Assembly (NCBI GenBank): GCA_947496705.1
Contig: CANMDW010000003.1
Span: 1 to 64,000, forward strand
Reading direction: 5' to 3'
Source of the DNA: an uncultured Aquimarina sp.
GTDB lineage: Bacteria > Bacteroidota > Bacteroidia > Flavobacteriales > Flavobacteriaceae
Length of the DNA stretch: 64,000 bases
Part shown: positions 7,924 to 16,138 of the stretch, piece by piece
Position numbering within the stretch: position 1 is the first letter of the stretch
How the letters are laid out: every line of letters starts with the position of its first letter
Notes under the pieces: model-generated
The model's database searches: none
What the model was told of the DNA's origin: nothing
What the model saw: only the letters and a program-made list of their open reading frames with translations
Program-made: the position numbers and the translations under genes

Positions 7924-9660
7924 TTAATGCAGTAACATTTGATCATCTTTAAGCTGTTGCTTGAATCTGGACGGACTAAGGCCTGTTGCTTTTTTAAAGG
8001 CCCGGTTAAAAGCCGTTTTACTATTGAACCCTGCATCAAAGGCAATGGCCAATAAAGTGAGGTTGGATGTTTTAGGATCTGCCATATGCTCTTTTACTGC
8101 TTCTACTCTATAAATATTGATAAAATCATAAAAGTTTTTCCCTAATGCTTCATTTAGCACTTCAGAAAGGTGATACGAAGGAATCTCCAATGCATCAGCC
8201 AGTTTCCCCAATGTTAATTCATAATCAAGATAGGGCTTTTCGGTTTCCATATAATCCAGAATCTGGTTCATATATGCATCCCGCTCTTTTTTGGACAAAG
8301 AAGAAGTGCGATATTTTTTATTTTTTTGTACGGAATGATTTGTGACTGTGCCGGATTGATTCCTGATTTCTTCAGATAGCATTTCGATCCTTTGCTTCAA
8401 ATCCAGATTCGTCTGCCCCAAAATATCATTTTCCCATTCTACCTGTTTCTTTTCTGAAGCTAGTCTCTGTTTACGCAAATACAGGTATCCTCCCAATAAA
8501 AGTAATAATAAAGCCACAATTGCTCCAATGACAGTTATCGTTTTCTTTTGTGCAGTTGTATCTTTCAGTTCTTCATCTTTGGCCACAACCTCTTCTTGTT
8601 TTTTCCCTACTTCATAATCAGAAAGCACATTGGTCATTTGGATCAGGTTTTTGTCCAAAATATCTTTTGTTATACCATACTTTTCCCTAAGTCTAAAGGC
8701 TTTTTCAAAATCTCCCTGTTGTTCATAGACTTCTGATAAATGTAAACATGCCAGAATCACCATCCTTCTATCATCAATAGCAATCGCTTTTTCCAGACCT
8801 TTATCCAGGTATTCTATGGCTTTTGGATACTTTTCTTCAAGCTTATACAATTGTCCTAATGCAATTAGAATTTCAGATTCGGCTCTTCCATTGCCTGTTT
8901 CTTTGCTTAGCACAAGTGCTTCCAAAAAATAATCCAAACCTTGTTGTTGATCTCCCTTACTCATATAGCCATTGGCCATATTGATATATAAACTGATCAT
9001 TAAACTTTTGTTGGATTTTTCTTTGGCTTTACCCAAGGCCTGCAGATAATACTTTGATGCTTTATCAACCTTAGCTTGCCGGGAATACATAATACCCAGA
9101 TTGTTATAAAGCATCAGCGTACTGTTTTCATTGCTACTATTCTCTGATAGTTCAAGAGCCTGAAGCAGGTATTTTTCGGCTTCTTTATAATTTTCTAAAG
9201 TAAGATAAACATTACCAATATTCATTAAGCCTTCTATTCTTCCCTGCATATGGCCCGTTTGCTCCATAATACTTAAGGCCGAAAGGAAATGTTGTAATGC
9301 TAATTGAAACTCCCCTTTCTTTTGATAATAAACCCCTTTATAATTATGAATAAACCCTTTTTCCTTTTCAAACCCCAGTTTTTCTGCCAGCACCAGGGCG
9401 TTATCTGTATAAGGCAGCATTTTTGAAGGATCTATATCCATATACAAATGCGCCAGATCCATATGATATTGCAGTTTCAGTGTATCATGAATCGGTTCCT
9501 GAAGACGATGTTGTAAACTATCTGCATGAGATTGTAGCGATTGTGAGTACCCGGATTGTGGTGTTCCCAAAAAAAACACAAAAAACACAAAAAAACCCAT
9601 ACTTATATATGTGCAGACTACAGCGTTTTTTGAAAAAACAGATAGTGTACTATATTCCAT
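7924..9660 (-). CDS. membrane-anchored TPR-AraC regulator, paralogue B
   Basis: A 578-aa paralogue of the adjacent gene: signal peptide (about residues 17-40, ending SGYSQ), TPR array (about 60-330), transmembrane helix (about 372-395, TVIGAIVALLLLLLGG), coiled coil, and C-terminal AraC domain with 'AIAFDAGFNSKTAFNRAFKKATGLSPSRF'. The AraC domains of the two copies are nearly identical while the TPR parts differ more, which suggests a shared operator but different signals. This is an inference from the sequences. The promoter should lie in 9661-9760, where palindrome copy 4 is found. Confidence 0.85.
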   Translation of the reverse strand: MEYSTLSVFSKNAVVCTYISMGFFVFFVFFLGTPQSGYSQSLQSHADSLQHRLQEPIHDTLKLQYHMDLAHLYMDIDPSKMLPYTDNALVLAEKLGFEKEKGFIHNYKGVYYQKKGEFQLALQHFLSALSIMEQTGHMQGRIEGLMNIGNVYLTLENYKEAEKYLLQALELSENSSNENSTLMLYNNLGIMYSRQAKVDKASKYYLQALGKAKEKSNKSLMISLYINMANGYMSKGDQQQGLDYFLEALVLSKETGNGRAESEILIALGQLYKLEEKYPKAIEYLDKGLEKAIAIDDRRMVILACLHLSEVYEQQGDFEKAFRLREKYGITKDILDKNLIQMTNVLSDYEVGKKQEEVVAKDEELKDTTAQKKTITVIGAIVALLLLLLGGYLYLRKQRLASEKKQVEWENDILGQTNLDLKQRIEMLSEEIRNQSGTVTNHSVQKNKKYRTSSLSKKERDAYMNQILDYMETEKPYLDYELTLGKLADALEIPSYHLSEVLNEALGKNFYDFINIYRVEAVKEHMADPKTSNLTLLAIAFDAGFNSKTAFNRAFKKATGLSPSRFKQQLKDDQMLLH

Positions 9661-9693
9661 AGTACAATAATAGTAAAGATTTGATTAAAAATA

Positions 9694-9715
9694 GTACCGC
9701 TTAATTTAGGGGCAC
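9694..9715 (-). repeat. 22-bp interspersed palindrome, copy 4
   Basis: Read on the minus strand it begins GTGCCCCTAAAT and ends AAGCGGTAC. It lies about 35 bp upstream of the ATG of the 7924-9660 regulator, within the likely promoter region. Confidence 0.65.
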
Positions 9716-9800
9716 GTGAATTCGTTTAAAAATTGATCCCATTATATTCGCTTAAAAAAACGCATTCTTTAAAAGCTTTTAATGCATTCTGAAAACCATT

Positions 9801-9834
9801 ATATAGTGGCTGGTCGGAAATAGACACTATATAG
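9801..9834. repeat. stem-loop carrying GGCTGGTCGGAAATA motif
   Basis: The arms ATATAGTG and CACTATAT enclose GCTGGTCGGAAATAGA. The core matches, with one mismatch in about 17 bases, the sequence at 12122-12140 on the other side of the AraC-dgdA pair. It could be a regulator operator or the end of an inserted unit. Confidence 0.5.
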
Positions 9835-9952
9835 TTAAAATCATATAAAAAAGAAAGATGCTTTGTTAGAAAATGGTAAATTGAAATTGACCGGGTATAT
9901 ACATACACTACAGCAAGCCAAAATGTAAATTTATAGTAAAAGGATTAGTATA

Positions 9953-10699
9953 ATGGAGTGTGAAACTATTTGTTACAATAAAAGACATTATTTCCCGATG
10001 CATTTGCATCCGGATCTTTATACCTTTTCATTTATCTTAGGAGGAAGTTCTACTCTTATATGCAGGGATTTCTCTGTTCTTTTAAAAGAGAATGATTTAG
10101 TAATTATTCCTCCGTATATGGCACATCAAACTATCGTAGAAAATTATTTTTATTATAAAGTAATTAGGGTTCCAAAGTCGTATTCTTTTATGGATGATGA
10201 AAGGGAATCGGGGTTACGTATAGTAAATAATGGTTTTGCCTATCTGGATTGCTTTAATAGCTGGTATGCAGCTATTCGAAGTGCCGGCAGAACTCAAAAT
10301 GTAATCCCTCAGGATATTGACATTCCAAAAGAATTTACACCTTTTCTAAAACAAGAGGTTAATACTTTAAGCAGCACCCAACATACCCTAAAGAGTGCTT
10401 TAATTTTTTTAAACAATAATTACTACAGGCCTATCCATTTAGAGGAATTAAGCGAAATTGCTTTTTTAAGCAGTAGTCATTTTCAGCGTCTGTTTAAGTC
10501 TCATCTCGGTATTTCACCGATGAGATATCTGTTAAATTTAAGAATTGAAAAGGCCAAGGCATTTATTAAGACAAAAGATACTTTTACCAACATTGCTTTT
10601 GAAACCGGTTTTTATGATCAAAGTCATTTTAATAAGTATTTTAAGACTCATGTGGGGATGATTCCTAAGCGGTATGCAGCTATTGTTAAAAATGATTAG
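9953..10699 (+). CDS. AraC family regulator, likely controls dgdA
   Basis: A 248-aa cytosolic regulator. The N-terminal half is a cupin-type AraC ligand-binding domain ('HYFPMHLHPDLYTFSFILGG', then LKENDLVIIPP with a following His). The C-terminal 100 residues form the two helix-turn-helix AraC domain ('LEELSEIAFLSSSHFQRLFKSHLGISPMRYL', 'NIAFETGFYDQSHFNKYFKTHVG'). It is followed after 49 bp by dgdA on the same strand, so it probably senses a dgdA substrate or product. In Burkholderia cepacia the equivalent regulator DgdR is LysR-type, so control here would be by a different family. Confidence 0.85.
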   Translation: MECETICYNKRHYFPMHLHPDLYTFSFILGGSSTLICRDFSVLLKENDLVIIPPYMAHQTIVENYFYYKVIRVPKSYSFMDDERESGLRIVNNGFAYLDCFNSWYAAIRSAGRTQNVIPQDIDIPKEFTPFLKQEVNTLSSTQHTLKSALIFLNNNYYRPIHLEELSEIAFLSSSHFQRLFKSHLGISPMRYLLNLRIEKAKAFIKTKDTFTNIAFETGFYDQSHFNKYFKTHVGMIPKRYAAIVKND

Positions 10700-10748
10700 A
10701 TTTTACAATTTCTAAAACTAAAAAATAAAGAACTTGCATTAAAAAAAC

Positions 10749-12047
10749 ATGCAAGATTTGTATCTACAGGAATTAGAACAGGCAAAGGATTTGCTTATTC
10801 GATATGGTGGGGAGTTTTCACCTTTTATAGTTGACACTGCTTCTGGGAGCTATATGTATGATCTTAAAGGCAGGGCAATTTTAGACTTTACGTCGGGTCA
10901 AATGTGTTCGGTCTTTGGTCACAATCATCCCAGGGTCTTAGATGTCTTAAGCCGCTCTGGGGAGAAAGCCATTCACTTGATGAGTTCTATTTTATCCCCT
11001 CCGGTTATAGAGCTCGCTAAGAAATTAACAAACGAATTACCAGAAAGCCTGTCGAAATGTATCTTCTTAAACACCGGTTCAGAATCGAATGAAGTTGCTA
11101 TAAGAATGGCAAAATTAGTTACCGGAGGTTTTGAAATTGTAGGGTTTTCTGGCTCCTGGCACGGTATGACAGCCGGTGCCCAATCCTATACCTATTCTAA
11201 AACCCGAAAAGGGTATGGCCCCGCTATGGTTGGAAGCTTAATGATACCGGCTCCTTATGAATATCGTTGCCCTATTGAACATTGCAAAGGGTCTTGCGAT
11301 AACACTTGCCTGGAAGTAGGTATGAAAATGATCGATCAACAATCTGTGGGTGAATATGCAGCATTCATTGCCGAACCTATCCTGAGTGCTGCCGGTATGA
11401 TTGAATTAAAGCCTTCTTATGTTCTGCGTCTAAAAGAACTATGTGACGAACGGGGTTTATTACTCATCTTTGATGAGGCTCAAACAGCACTTGGCCGATT
11501 AGGATATACATTTGCTTTTGAAGAATATAAGGTGATCCCCGATTTTCTTACTTTATCCAAAACACTTGGTGGTGGCCTGCCATTGGCAGCAACTATTACA
11601 AGCAAAGAGATAGAAGAACAATGCTACAACAAAGGGTTTATATATATGACCTCTCACGTTTCCGATCCTTTTTGCGCAGCTTTTGGTTTGGCAACCATGC
11701 AAATATTACTGGAAGATAAAATGGCTGAAAGAGCACAAAGAATGGGTTCTTACTTAAAAAAGCAACTTTTAGAATTACAAATGAAACACGAGTGTATTGG
11801 TGATGTTCGGGGTAAAGGGTTATTATTAGGCATTGAAATTGTGAAAAATCGTGAAACCAGGGCCCCAAATGTTGATTTGGGTGATAAAATTTCCGATCGC
11901 TGTTTAGAACTAGGGTTACATATGAATATTGTAAGAATGAAAGGTTATGGTGGTGTTTTTAGAATTGCTCCTCCTTTAACCATTACCAGGGATGAAATAG
12001 ATATAGGGGTGAGTATTCTTGATCAAGCCATAGAGGATTGTTCCTGA
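10749..12047 (+). CDS. dgdA: 2,2-dialkylglycine decarboxylase (pyruvate)
   Basis: A 432-aa class III PLP-dependent aminotransferase. It closely matches the Burkholderia cepacia dialkylglycine decarboxylase as I remember it, offset by one residue: Gln51 in TSGQM (the residue linked to decarboxylation in that enzyme), Trp137-His138 in SWHGM, Asp242 in FDEAQ, PLP lysine Lys271 in LSKTLG, and Arg405 in VFRIAPPL. The expected reaction is decarboxylation-coupled transamination of 2-aminoisobutyrate or isovaline to a ketone and CO2, with pyruvate converted to alanine. A segment with four Cys (174, 179, 183, 187) is absent from the B. cepacia enzyme and could bind metal. A related aminotransferase without decarboxylase activity is the main alternative. 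Confidence 0.8.
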   Translation: MQDLYLQELEQAKDLLIRYGGEFSPFIVDTASGSYMYDLKGRAILDFTSGQMCSVFGHNHPRVLDVLSRSGEKAIHLMSSILSPPVIELAKKLTNELPESLSKCIFLNTGSESNEVAIRMAKLVTGGFEIVGFSGSWHGMTAGAQSYTYSKTRKGYGPAMVGSLMIPAPYEYRCPIEHCKGSCDNTCLEVGMKMIDQQSVGEYAAFIAEPILSAAGMIELKPSYVLRLKELCDERGLLLIFDEAQTALGRLGYTFAFEEYKVIPDFLTLSKTLGGGLPLAATITSKEIEEQCYNKGFIYMTSHVSDPFCAAFGLATMQILLEDKMAERAQRMGSYLKKQLLELQMKHECIGDVRGKGLLLGIEIVKNRETRAPNVDLGDKISDRCLELGLHMNIVRMKGYGGVFRIAPPLTITRDEIDIGVSILDQAIEDCS

Positions 12048-12121
12048 TAAGGTAAGAATTGAGTCGTTTTTATATTTTCTCACTAGCATCTACATACTTA
12101 AACCCGGATTATACAGGTATT

Positions 12122-12140
12122 TAGTGTCTGGTCGGAAATA
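12122..12140 (+). repeat. second GTCTGGTCGGAAATA copy downstream of dgdA
   Basis: This matches the core of the stem-loop at 9801-9834 (16 of 17 bases). The two copies are direct repeats that bracket the AraC-dgdA pair. The stem arms of the first copy are not conserved here. Confidence 0.45.
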
Positions 12141-12178
12141 TATCCCTATTATATTTGTTTTTTATTGTGCTATTTTTA

Positions 12179-12871
12179 TTAATTTTTAATTGCATAAAAG
12201 GAATTTACAACTTCTTGACCCGTATAATTTGGACCCGCTTTATCATCTGCACCTATGTATATGAATTTTGAATTTATTATTTTATTCCCTTCAATCTTTA
12301 TGATTTTTTTTCTCTTGTTGTATGAAATGTTATTCTTTCTAAAGAAGTTCAATATTAGCCCTTTTGAATTATCAACTCCATCAATTATAATGTTATTAAG
12401 GTCAAGATTTCCTATAAAAATTCCATCTTCTTTTAAAGCTGATGCAGCATTTATTATAAGACCTATTTTGTCTCCAATATAATGTAGACCGTGGATGACT
12501 GTTATTAAATCATTTTTCTTTATCGGTTTCCAGTGACTTAAATTCATTTGTTGTAATTCGAGAATATTATTCTCTTTATGAGAAGAAAAAAAATCAACTA
12601 AATCTATCCCGGTTATGAATAGTTTTTTTGATAGTTCTCCTTTTTTGAAATAATTTGAAGTTTGGATTAGTGCATTTCCGGCACCACAACATAAATCTGT
12701 CCAATAAATAGAATTTTGATTTTTCCTTTTTTCTAAAAAAACAACAGGATTTAGATTGACTTCCTTTTCATAGCTATTTACTCCGAAAGCTACTCGTTCT
12801 CTATTCATTGAATTATTAGCGACAATAGGAGACCATTCTAATTCATCTTTATTTAGTAGTTTCGTTTTCAT
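12179..12871 (-). CDS. class I SAM-dependent methyltransferase-like protein
   Basis: About 230 aa from the ATG at 12871; the frame extends to a TTG at 12889 that overlaps a hairpin and is less likely. A SAM-binding motif I is seen as 'YWTDLCCGAGNALIQ' (about residues 58-72), followed by an acidic residue in 'FITGIDLVDFF' and by 'LITVIHGLHYIGD', which fits the motif IV/post-I region. The C-terminal half has an unusual Ile/Asn/Lys-rich composition. The substrate is unknown. It lies convergent to dgdA and directly downstream of the group II intron remnant, so it may have arrived with, or been targeted by, the intron. Confidence 0.65.
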   Translation of the reverse strand: MKTKLLNKDELEWSPIVANNSMNRERVAFGVNSYEKEVNLNPVVFLEKRKNQNSIYWTDLCCGAGNALIQTSNYFKKGELSKKLFITGIDLVDFFSSHKENNILELQQMNLSHWKPIKKNDLITVIHGLHYIGDKIGLIINAASALKEDGIFIGNLDLNNIIIDGVDNSKGLILNFFRKNNISYNKRKKIIKIEGNKIINSKFIYIGADDKAGPNYTGQEVVNSFYAIKN

Positions 12872-12884
12872 TTTTCTTATGCTA

Positions 12885-12899
12885 CACAACGGCCTTGTG
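12885..12899 (-). other. hairpin at the intron 3' junction
   Basis: The arms CACAA and TTGTG enclose CGGCC. Its first base on the minus strand is exactly the first base after the presumed intron end, and the methyltransferase start follows. It may be part of the original insertion target or a gene-cassette-like recombination site. Confidence 0.4.
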
Positions 12900-13007
12900 G
12901 TCGAGTAGACAAGGGGAGTTTCACCCCGAGCCTCTCACACCTGTGTGCCGAAGCACTACGGTGCGCAGGCACAGAACCGTACGTGATAGTCTCCCATCAT
13001 ACGGCTC
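12900..13007 (-). ncRNA. group II intron 3' end (domains V and VI)
   Basis: On the minus strand, 13007-12974 is a 34-nt domain V: it opens GAGCCGTATG, has a GAGA tetraloop closed by GATGG/CTATC, and closes CACGTACGGTTC. The 3' end matches typical bacterial introns (stem GGGG...CCCC, then TCTACTCGAC at 12900). Between them is an unexpected imperfect palindrome (about 12935-12970) that normal introns of this type lack. With the maturase fragment upstream, this is the 3' part of a group II intron; domains I-IV and the 5' end are missing. Confidence 0.8.
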
Positions 13008-13034
13008 TTGTTATACAAATCTAAATTAGCGTTT

Positions 13035-13517
13035 TCAATTGGCATATCCCATTTTCCAGTGGTAGAATAGGTTGGGAAATTGTTCCTGAATTCTAAAAAA
13101 CCATCTGTAAGCACGTTTTATACTTGTTTTATAACGCTTATACCTTTTTCTTGCCCACCAAACTAATCGCGCGCTGAGCAATCGGAAGACCTTCGTGAGT
13201 TCATACATTTTAAATTTACCATAATAATGTACCCACCCCCTAATCATTGGATTAAGGTATTGGGCAATTCCTACGATGCTTTTAAAACTTAGCTTGTTCA
13301 CATTGACTTCTTCCAATTTGTCGGCGATTCGTTTTCTTGAACTGATACTGATGACACAGTCATAGCCGAGAAACATTTTCCTGTTTTTCTTGGAAAATGC
13401 GCTTCTCGGCTGAAAGGAATAGCCCAAAAAGTCAAACTTGACTACAGGACGTAGTTCCAGTCCTACAGCTTCCATCCTTTCATATGTCTTTCTCAATATT
13501 TGCTCTGCATGGGCTTT
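13035..13517 (-). pseudogene. ltrA: group II intron reverse transcriptase/maturase, C-terminal fragment
   Basis: The frame reads about 160 codons and contains only the end of an intron-encoded protein: 'FDFLGYSFQPR' (end of the RT thumb), the maturase X domain (GIIM) with 'LNPMIRGWVHYYGKF', and a basic C-terminus with 'WWARKRYKRYK'. Full proteins are about 400-600 aa and the catalytic YADD region is absent. Upstream the frame continues (KAHAEQI) to 13517, where it directly abuts the TAA of the serine hydrolase gene in the same frame. It is a 5'-truncated remnant and not expected to be active. Confidence 0.85.
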
Positions 13518-15239
13518 TTAATTTATTATAGCTGGTAGTATATACTCTTTTAAAATATCTCTGGGTTGATTACCCTTACGATTTCTAAAATTTCCTGATG
13601 TTATCACCGCTACTGATTCTAGCTCTGGAATTATAAAAATAAATTGACCTCCAGCACCTCTTGCTTCAATAGATCTGATAGCTTTTCCTTTGATAATATA
13701 GGTGTCATGCCACCATAGATAACCATATTCATTTTTGTCTTTTCTATCCTGCAGTCGCATGTATTTTCCGAATGATTCTTCAACCCAATTTTCTGAAATA
13801 ATTTGTTTCCCATTCCACTTGCCTTTATTGAGGTAAAGCTGACCAAATTTAAGCAGATCTCTAGGCGTTAAAAGCATGCCACCTCCAAAATATGGTGTAG
13901 TTTCAGTGTCATCCGTCTGATTGATATAATTAGTAATACCTAAGGGAGCGAATAGCTTTTCATCCATGTATGTTTCAAGCGGTTTTTCTAAACGTTCGTT
14001 TAAATATACACCAAGCAAAAATGGATTAGCAGACCCGTAATCTGCGTAAGTCCCTGGTTCTTTTACCATAGGAGCTTCTAAAACTGTAGTTAGCCAACTC
14101 TTAGAATTATTTGGATCTTGGTAATAGTCTTCATATGCTAGATTATTAACGTCTAATCCAGAACTCATCGTCAATAGATCTTTAATTTTTATTTTAGACT
14201 TTAATGAGTCTTTTGTGTATTGATGTTCTTTGGGTATGAAGTCATATAGTTTTTGGTCAACACTTTCTATGATGTTATCATCAATGGCAATACCTATCAT
14301 GGCAGACGAAATGCTCTTTGAAGCTGAACGTAAGTCGTGCGGAATATTAGAGTTAAATCCATCAAAATAAGTTTCAAATACCAGTTTATCTTCCTTTGCT
14401 ATAAGAACGCTATGCGTGTTTACTAGATTTTTAGAATGAATACTATCTATTAGTCTAACCAATTCAGCTTTATTGATATTAACGTCTCTGATATTAGCTG
14501 CAGCCCAACCATCATTTAAATTTGCAGGTGTATTCGTGTTTTGGGATTGATCAACTGGATCCGTTTTGTATTCCCAACTATCATTAGTATGTGTTAAGCT
14601 TGTCTTTGTAATAATAGTATCGATTAATAAAATCTCTAACTCAATTACATTTTTTAATAATCTTGCTCGAAATTTAAATCCTGTGTTAGTGTCTCGAAAT
14701 AATAGAGTATCATTCTGCATTTTAAAATCACTACTAAAAGTTCCTCTAAACCTTTGGTCTCCAAAATAAGCATATGCCGCAAGTGTTTCGTTTTCATTAT
14801 TTTCTATAGATAGTAGGATATCATCTGACTGCAACCCATTATCCAACATAAATGGATTCCAAGCTCCAACAAACTTGTTATCGCCTATATTTTGTAAGCT
14901 AACATGATAAAAAAACTTTCCAGTTTTAATAAATCCAGTGAGTACTTGTCCGTTCCGATCATACTTTAAATTGAAAAACAGCTGTTGATCTATATTAAAC
15001 AATATATGATTCTCGCTGGATGACTCTAAATTTTCATCGATGAGGATTTCATCATTGACTATGGTCAGATGGTAATTATTACTTTCTAGTTTCTCCAATG
15101 ATACATGAAAATTGAAACTACTTTTATTTGGCATAAAGCCTATCCACTCTCCTTGATAGTCTTGCGAATTTTTCTGCACGCAACTTGATAAAGTTGAAAA
15201 AGCTAGAACTACTAAAATTGTTATTTGTCTAAACATCAT
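13518..15239 (-). CDS. serine hydrolase (beta-lactamase fold) lipoprotein
   Basis: A 573-aa lipoprotein. The signal ends in a lipobox (STLSSC, Cys about 20). An N-terminal beta-rich region (about 25-240) precedes a class C beta-lactamase/penicillin-binding-type domain with the SxxK motif 'SASK' (Ser about 305), a DYGSAN segment in the Tyr-motif position, and 'GAGGQFIFIIPE' in the position of the KTG motif. Such proteins are esterases, D-amino-acid peptidases or transpeptidase-like enzymes; the substrate is not predictable. The stop codon touches the intron-maturase remnant, but the C-terminus (LPAIIN) looks natural. Confidence 0.8.
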   Translation of the reverse strand: MMFRQITILVVLAFSTLSSCVQKNSQDYQGEWIGFMPNKSSFNFHVSLEKLESNNYHLTIVNDEILIDENLESSSENHILFNIDQQLFFNLKYDRNGQVLTGFIKTGKFFYHVSLQNIGDNKFVGAWNPFMLDNGLQSDDILLSIENNENETLAAYAYFGDQRFRGTFSSDFKMQNDTLLFRDTNTGFKFRARLLKNVIELEILLIDTIITKTSLTHTNDSWEYKTDPVDQSQNTNTPANLNDGWAAANIRDVNINKAELVRLIDSIHSKNLVNTHSVLIAKEDKLVFETYFDGFNSNIPHDLRSASKSISSAMIGIAIDDNIIESVDQKLYDFIPKEHQYTKDSLKSKIKIKDLLTMSSGLDVNNLAYEDYYQDPNNSKSWLTTVLEAPMVKEPGTYADYGSANPFLLGVYLNERLEKPLETYMDEKLFAPLGITNYINQTDDTETTPYFGGGMLLTPRDLLKFGQLYLNKGKWNGKQIISENWVEESFGKYMRLQDRKDKNEYGYLWWHDTYIIKGKAIRSIEARGAGGQFIFIIPELESVAVITSGNFRNRKGNQPRDILKEYILPAIIN

Positions 15240-15304
15240 TTAGGGGTTTTAAGTGACAAAGGTAGGTAACGACAATTTTTAGAAATTGTATGAAATTAAC
15301 ATTG

Positions 15305-16114
15305 CTAAAATTTATTTAATCTTTTTCTATATACGCTTGGGTTTGTATTAAGATAGGACTTAAATACACGATTAAAATGACTTTGATCTGAAAAACCTAG
15401 TTGGTACGAAATTTCGGTTAATGAAGAGTTAGAATCTAAAAGAAGGGGAATGGCTTTCTTAATCTTATCTTGTCTTATATATTCTCCTAGACTCATTGAA
15501 AGATGTTTTGGTGCAGCTCTAGAGATATGCACAGGATGTACACCTAGTTGTTCTGATAAATATTGGAGGCTTAAATTAGAAGTATCACAATGCAGTAATT
15601 CTTTTAAACCTTCGATCCAGGTTGGAATTTTATTAGATTTTTTTTCTTTTAAATCACTTAGAGCTTCACAAATTTGAAGTAATATAATTTCTATTGATAC
15701 TTCACTATAATTATCAGACAGTACAAATTCAACATATAATTTCGCAAATAGTAAATGTACTTTCGGATTTCGAACGAGTTGGCTACCTTCCAGTAAACTT
15801 AAAGATATTCCGTTTTTTTCTAACCAATATTTTTCAAATTCTAAATGAAACCCACTAGCATCAACTGAATGTTTGGAACCATAGTGAGACTCTTGCCAGT
15901 TGTTAAACATTAAGCTTCCTGAAGGACATAATGTTTTGACTTTTTTGTTACAATCCATCATATTACCCTGTAATACGTACATAAAATATGGATTTTCGTG
16001 ATAATGCCAGTCTGTTTTATTTCCTGTGTAAGTATAATGTGACAACAAAACTCCATTGAAGGATTTCTCTGAATTTCGACTTCCGTAATATTTTCCTTTG
16101 GTTAATATTTTCAT
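15305..16114 (-). CDS. AraC family transcriptional regulator
   Basis: A 269-aa cytosolic regulator with an N-terminal cupin-like sensor ('TDWHYHENPYFMYVLQGN') and a C-terminal AraC domain ('LSLQYLSEQLGVHPVHISRAAPKHL', 'LTEISYQLGFSDQSHFNRVFKSYL'). It lies 65 bp upstream of the serine hydrolase gene on the same strand and probably regulates it. Its own start is only 25 bp from the edge of repeat element copy 1 (16139), so its promoter must lie largely inside the repeat. Confidence 0.85.
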   Translation of the reverse strand: MKILTKGKYYGSRNSEKSFNGVLLSHYTYTGNKTDWHYHENPYFMYVLQGNMMDCNKKVKTLCPSGSLMFNNWQESHYGSKHSVDASGFHLEFEKYWLEKNGISLSLLEGSQLVRNPKVHLLFAKLYVEFVLSDNYSEVSIEIILLQICEALSDLKEKKSNKIPTWIEGLKELLHCDTSNLSLQYLSEQLGVHPVHISRAAPKHLSMSLGEYIRQDKIKKAIPLLLDSNSSLTEISYQLGFSDQSHFNRVFKSYLNTNPSVYRKRLNKF

Positions 16115-16138
16115 TTAATGTTGAGCTTGCACATAACA

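Noticed and set aside
9726..9908. 60-aa minus-strand frame between the TPR-AraC and AraC genes
   Set aside because: It overlaps the stem-loop and promoter region and has no domain or good start context.
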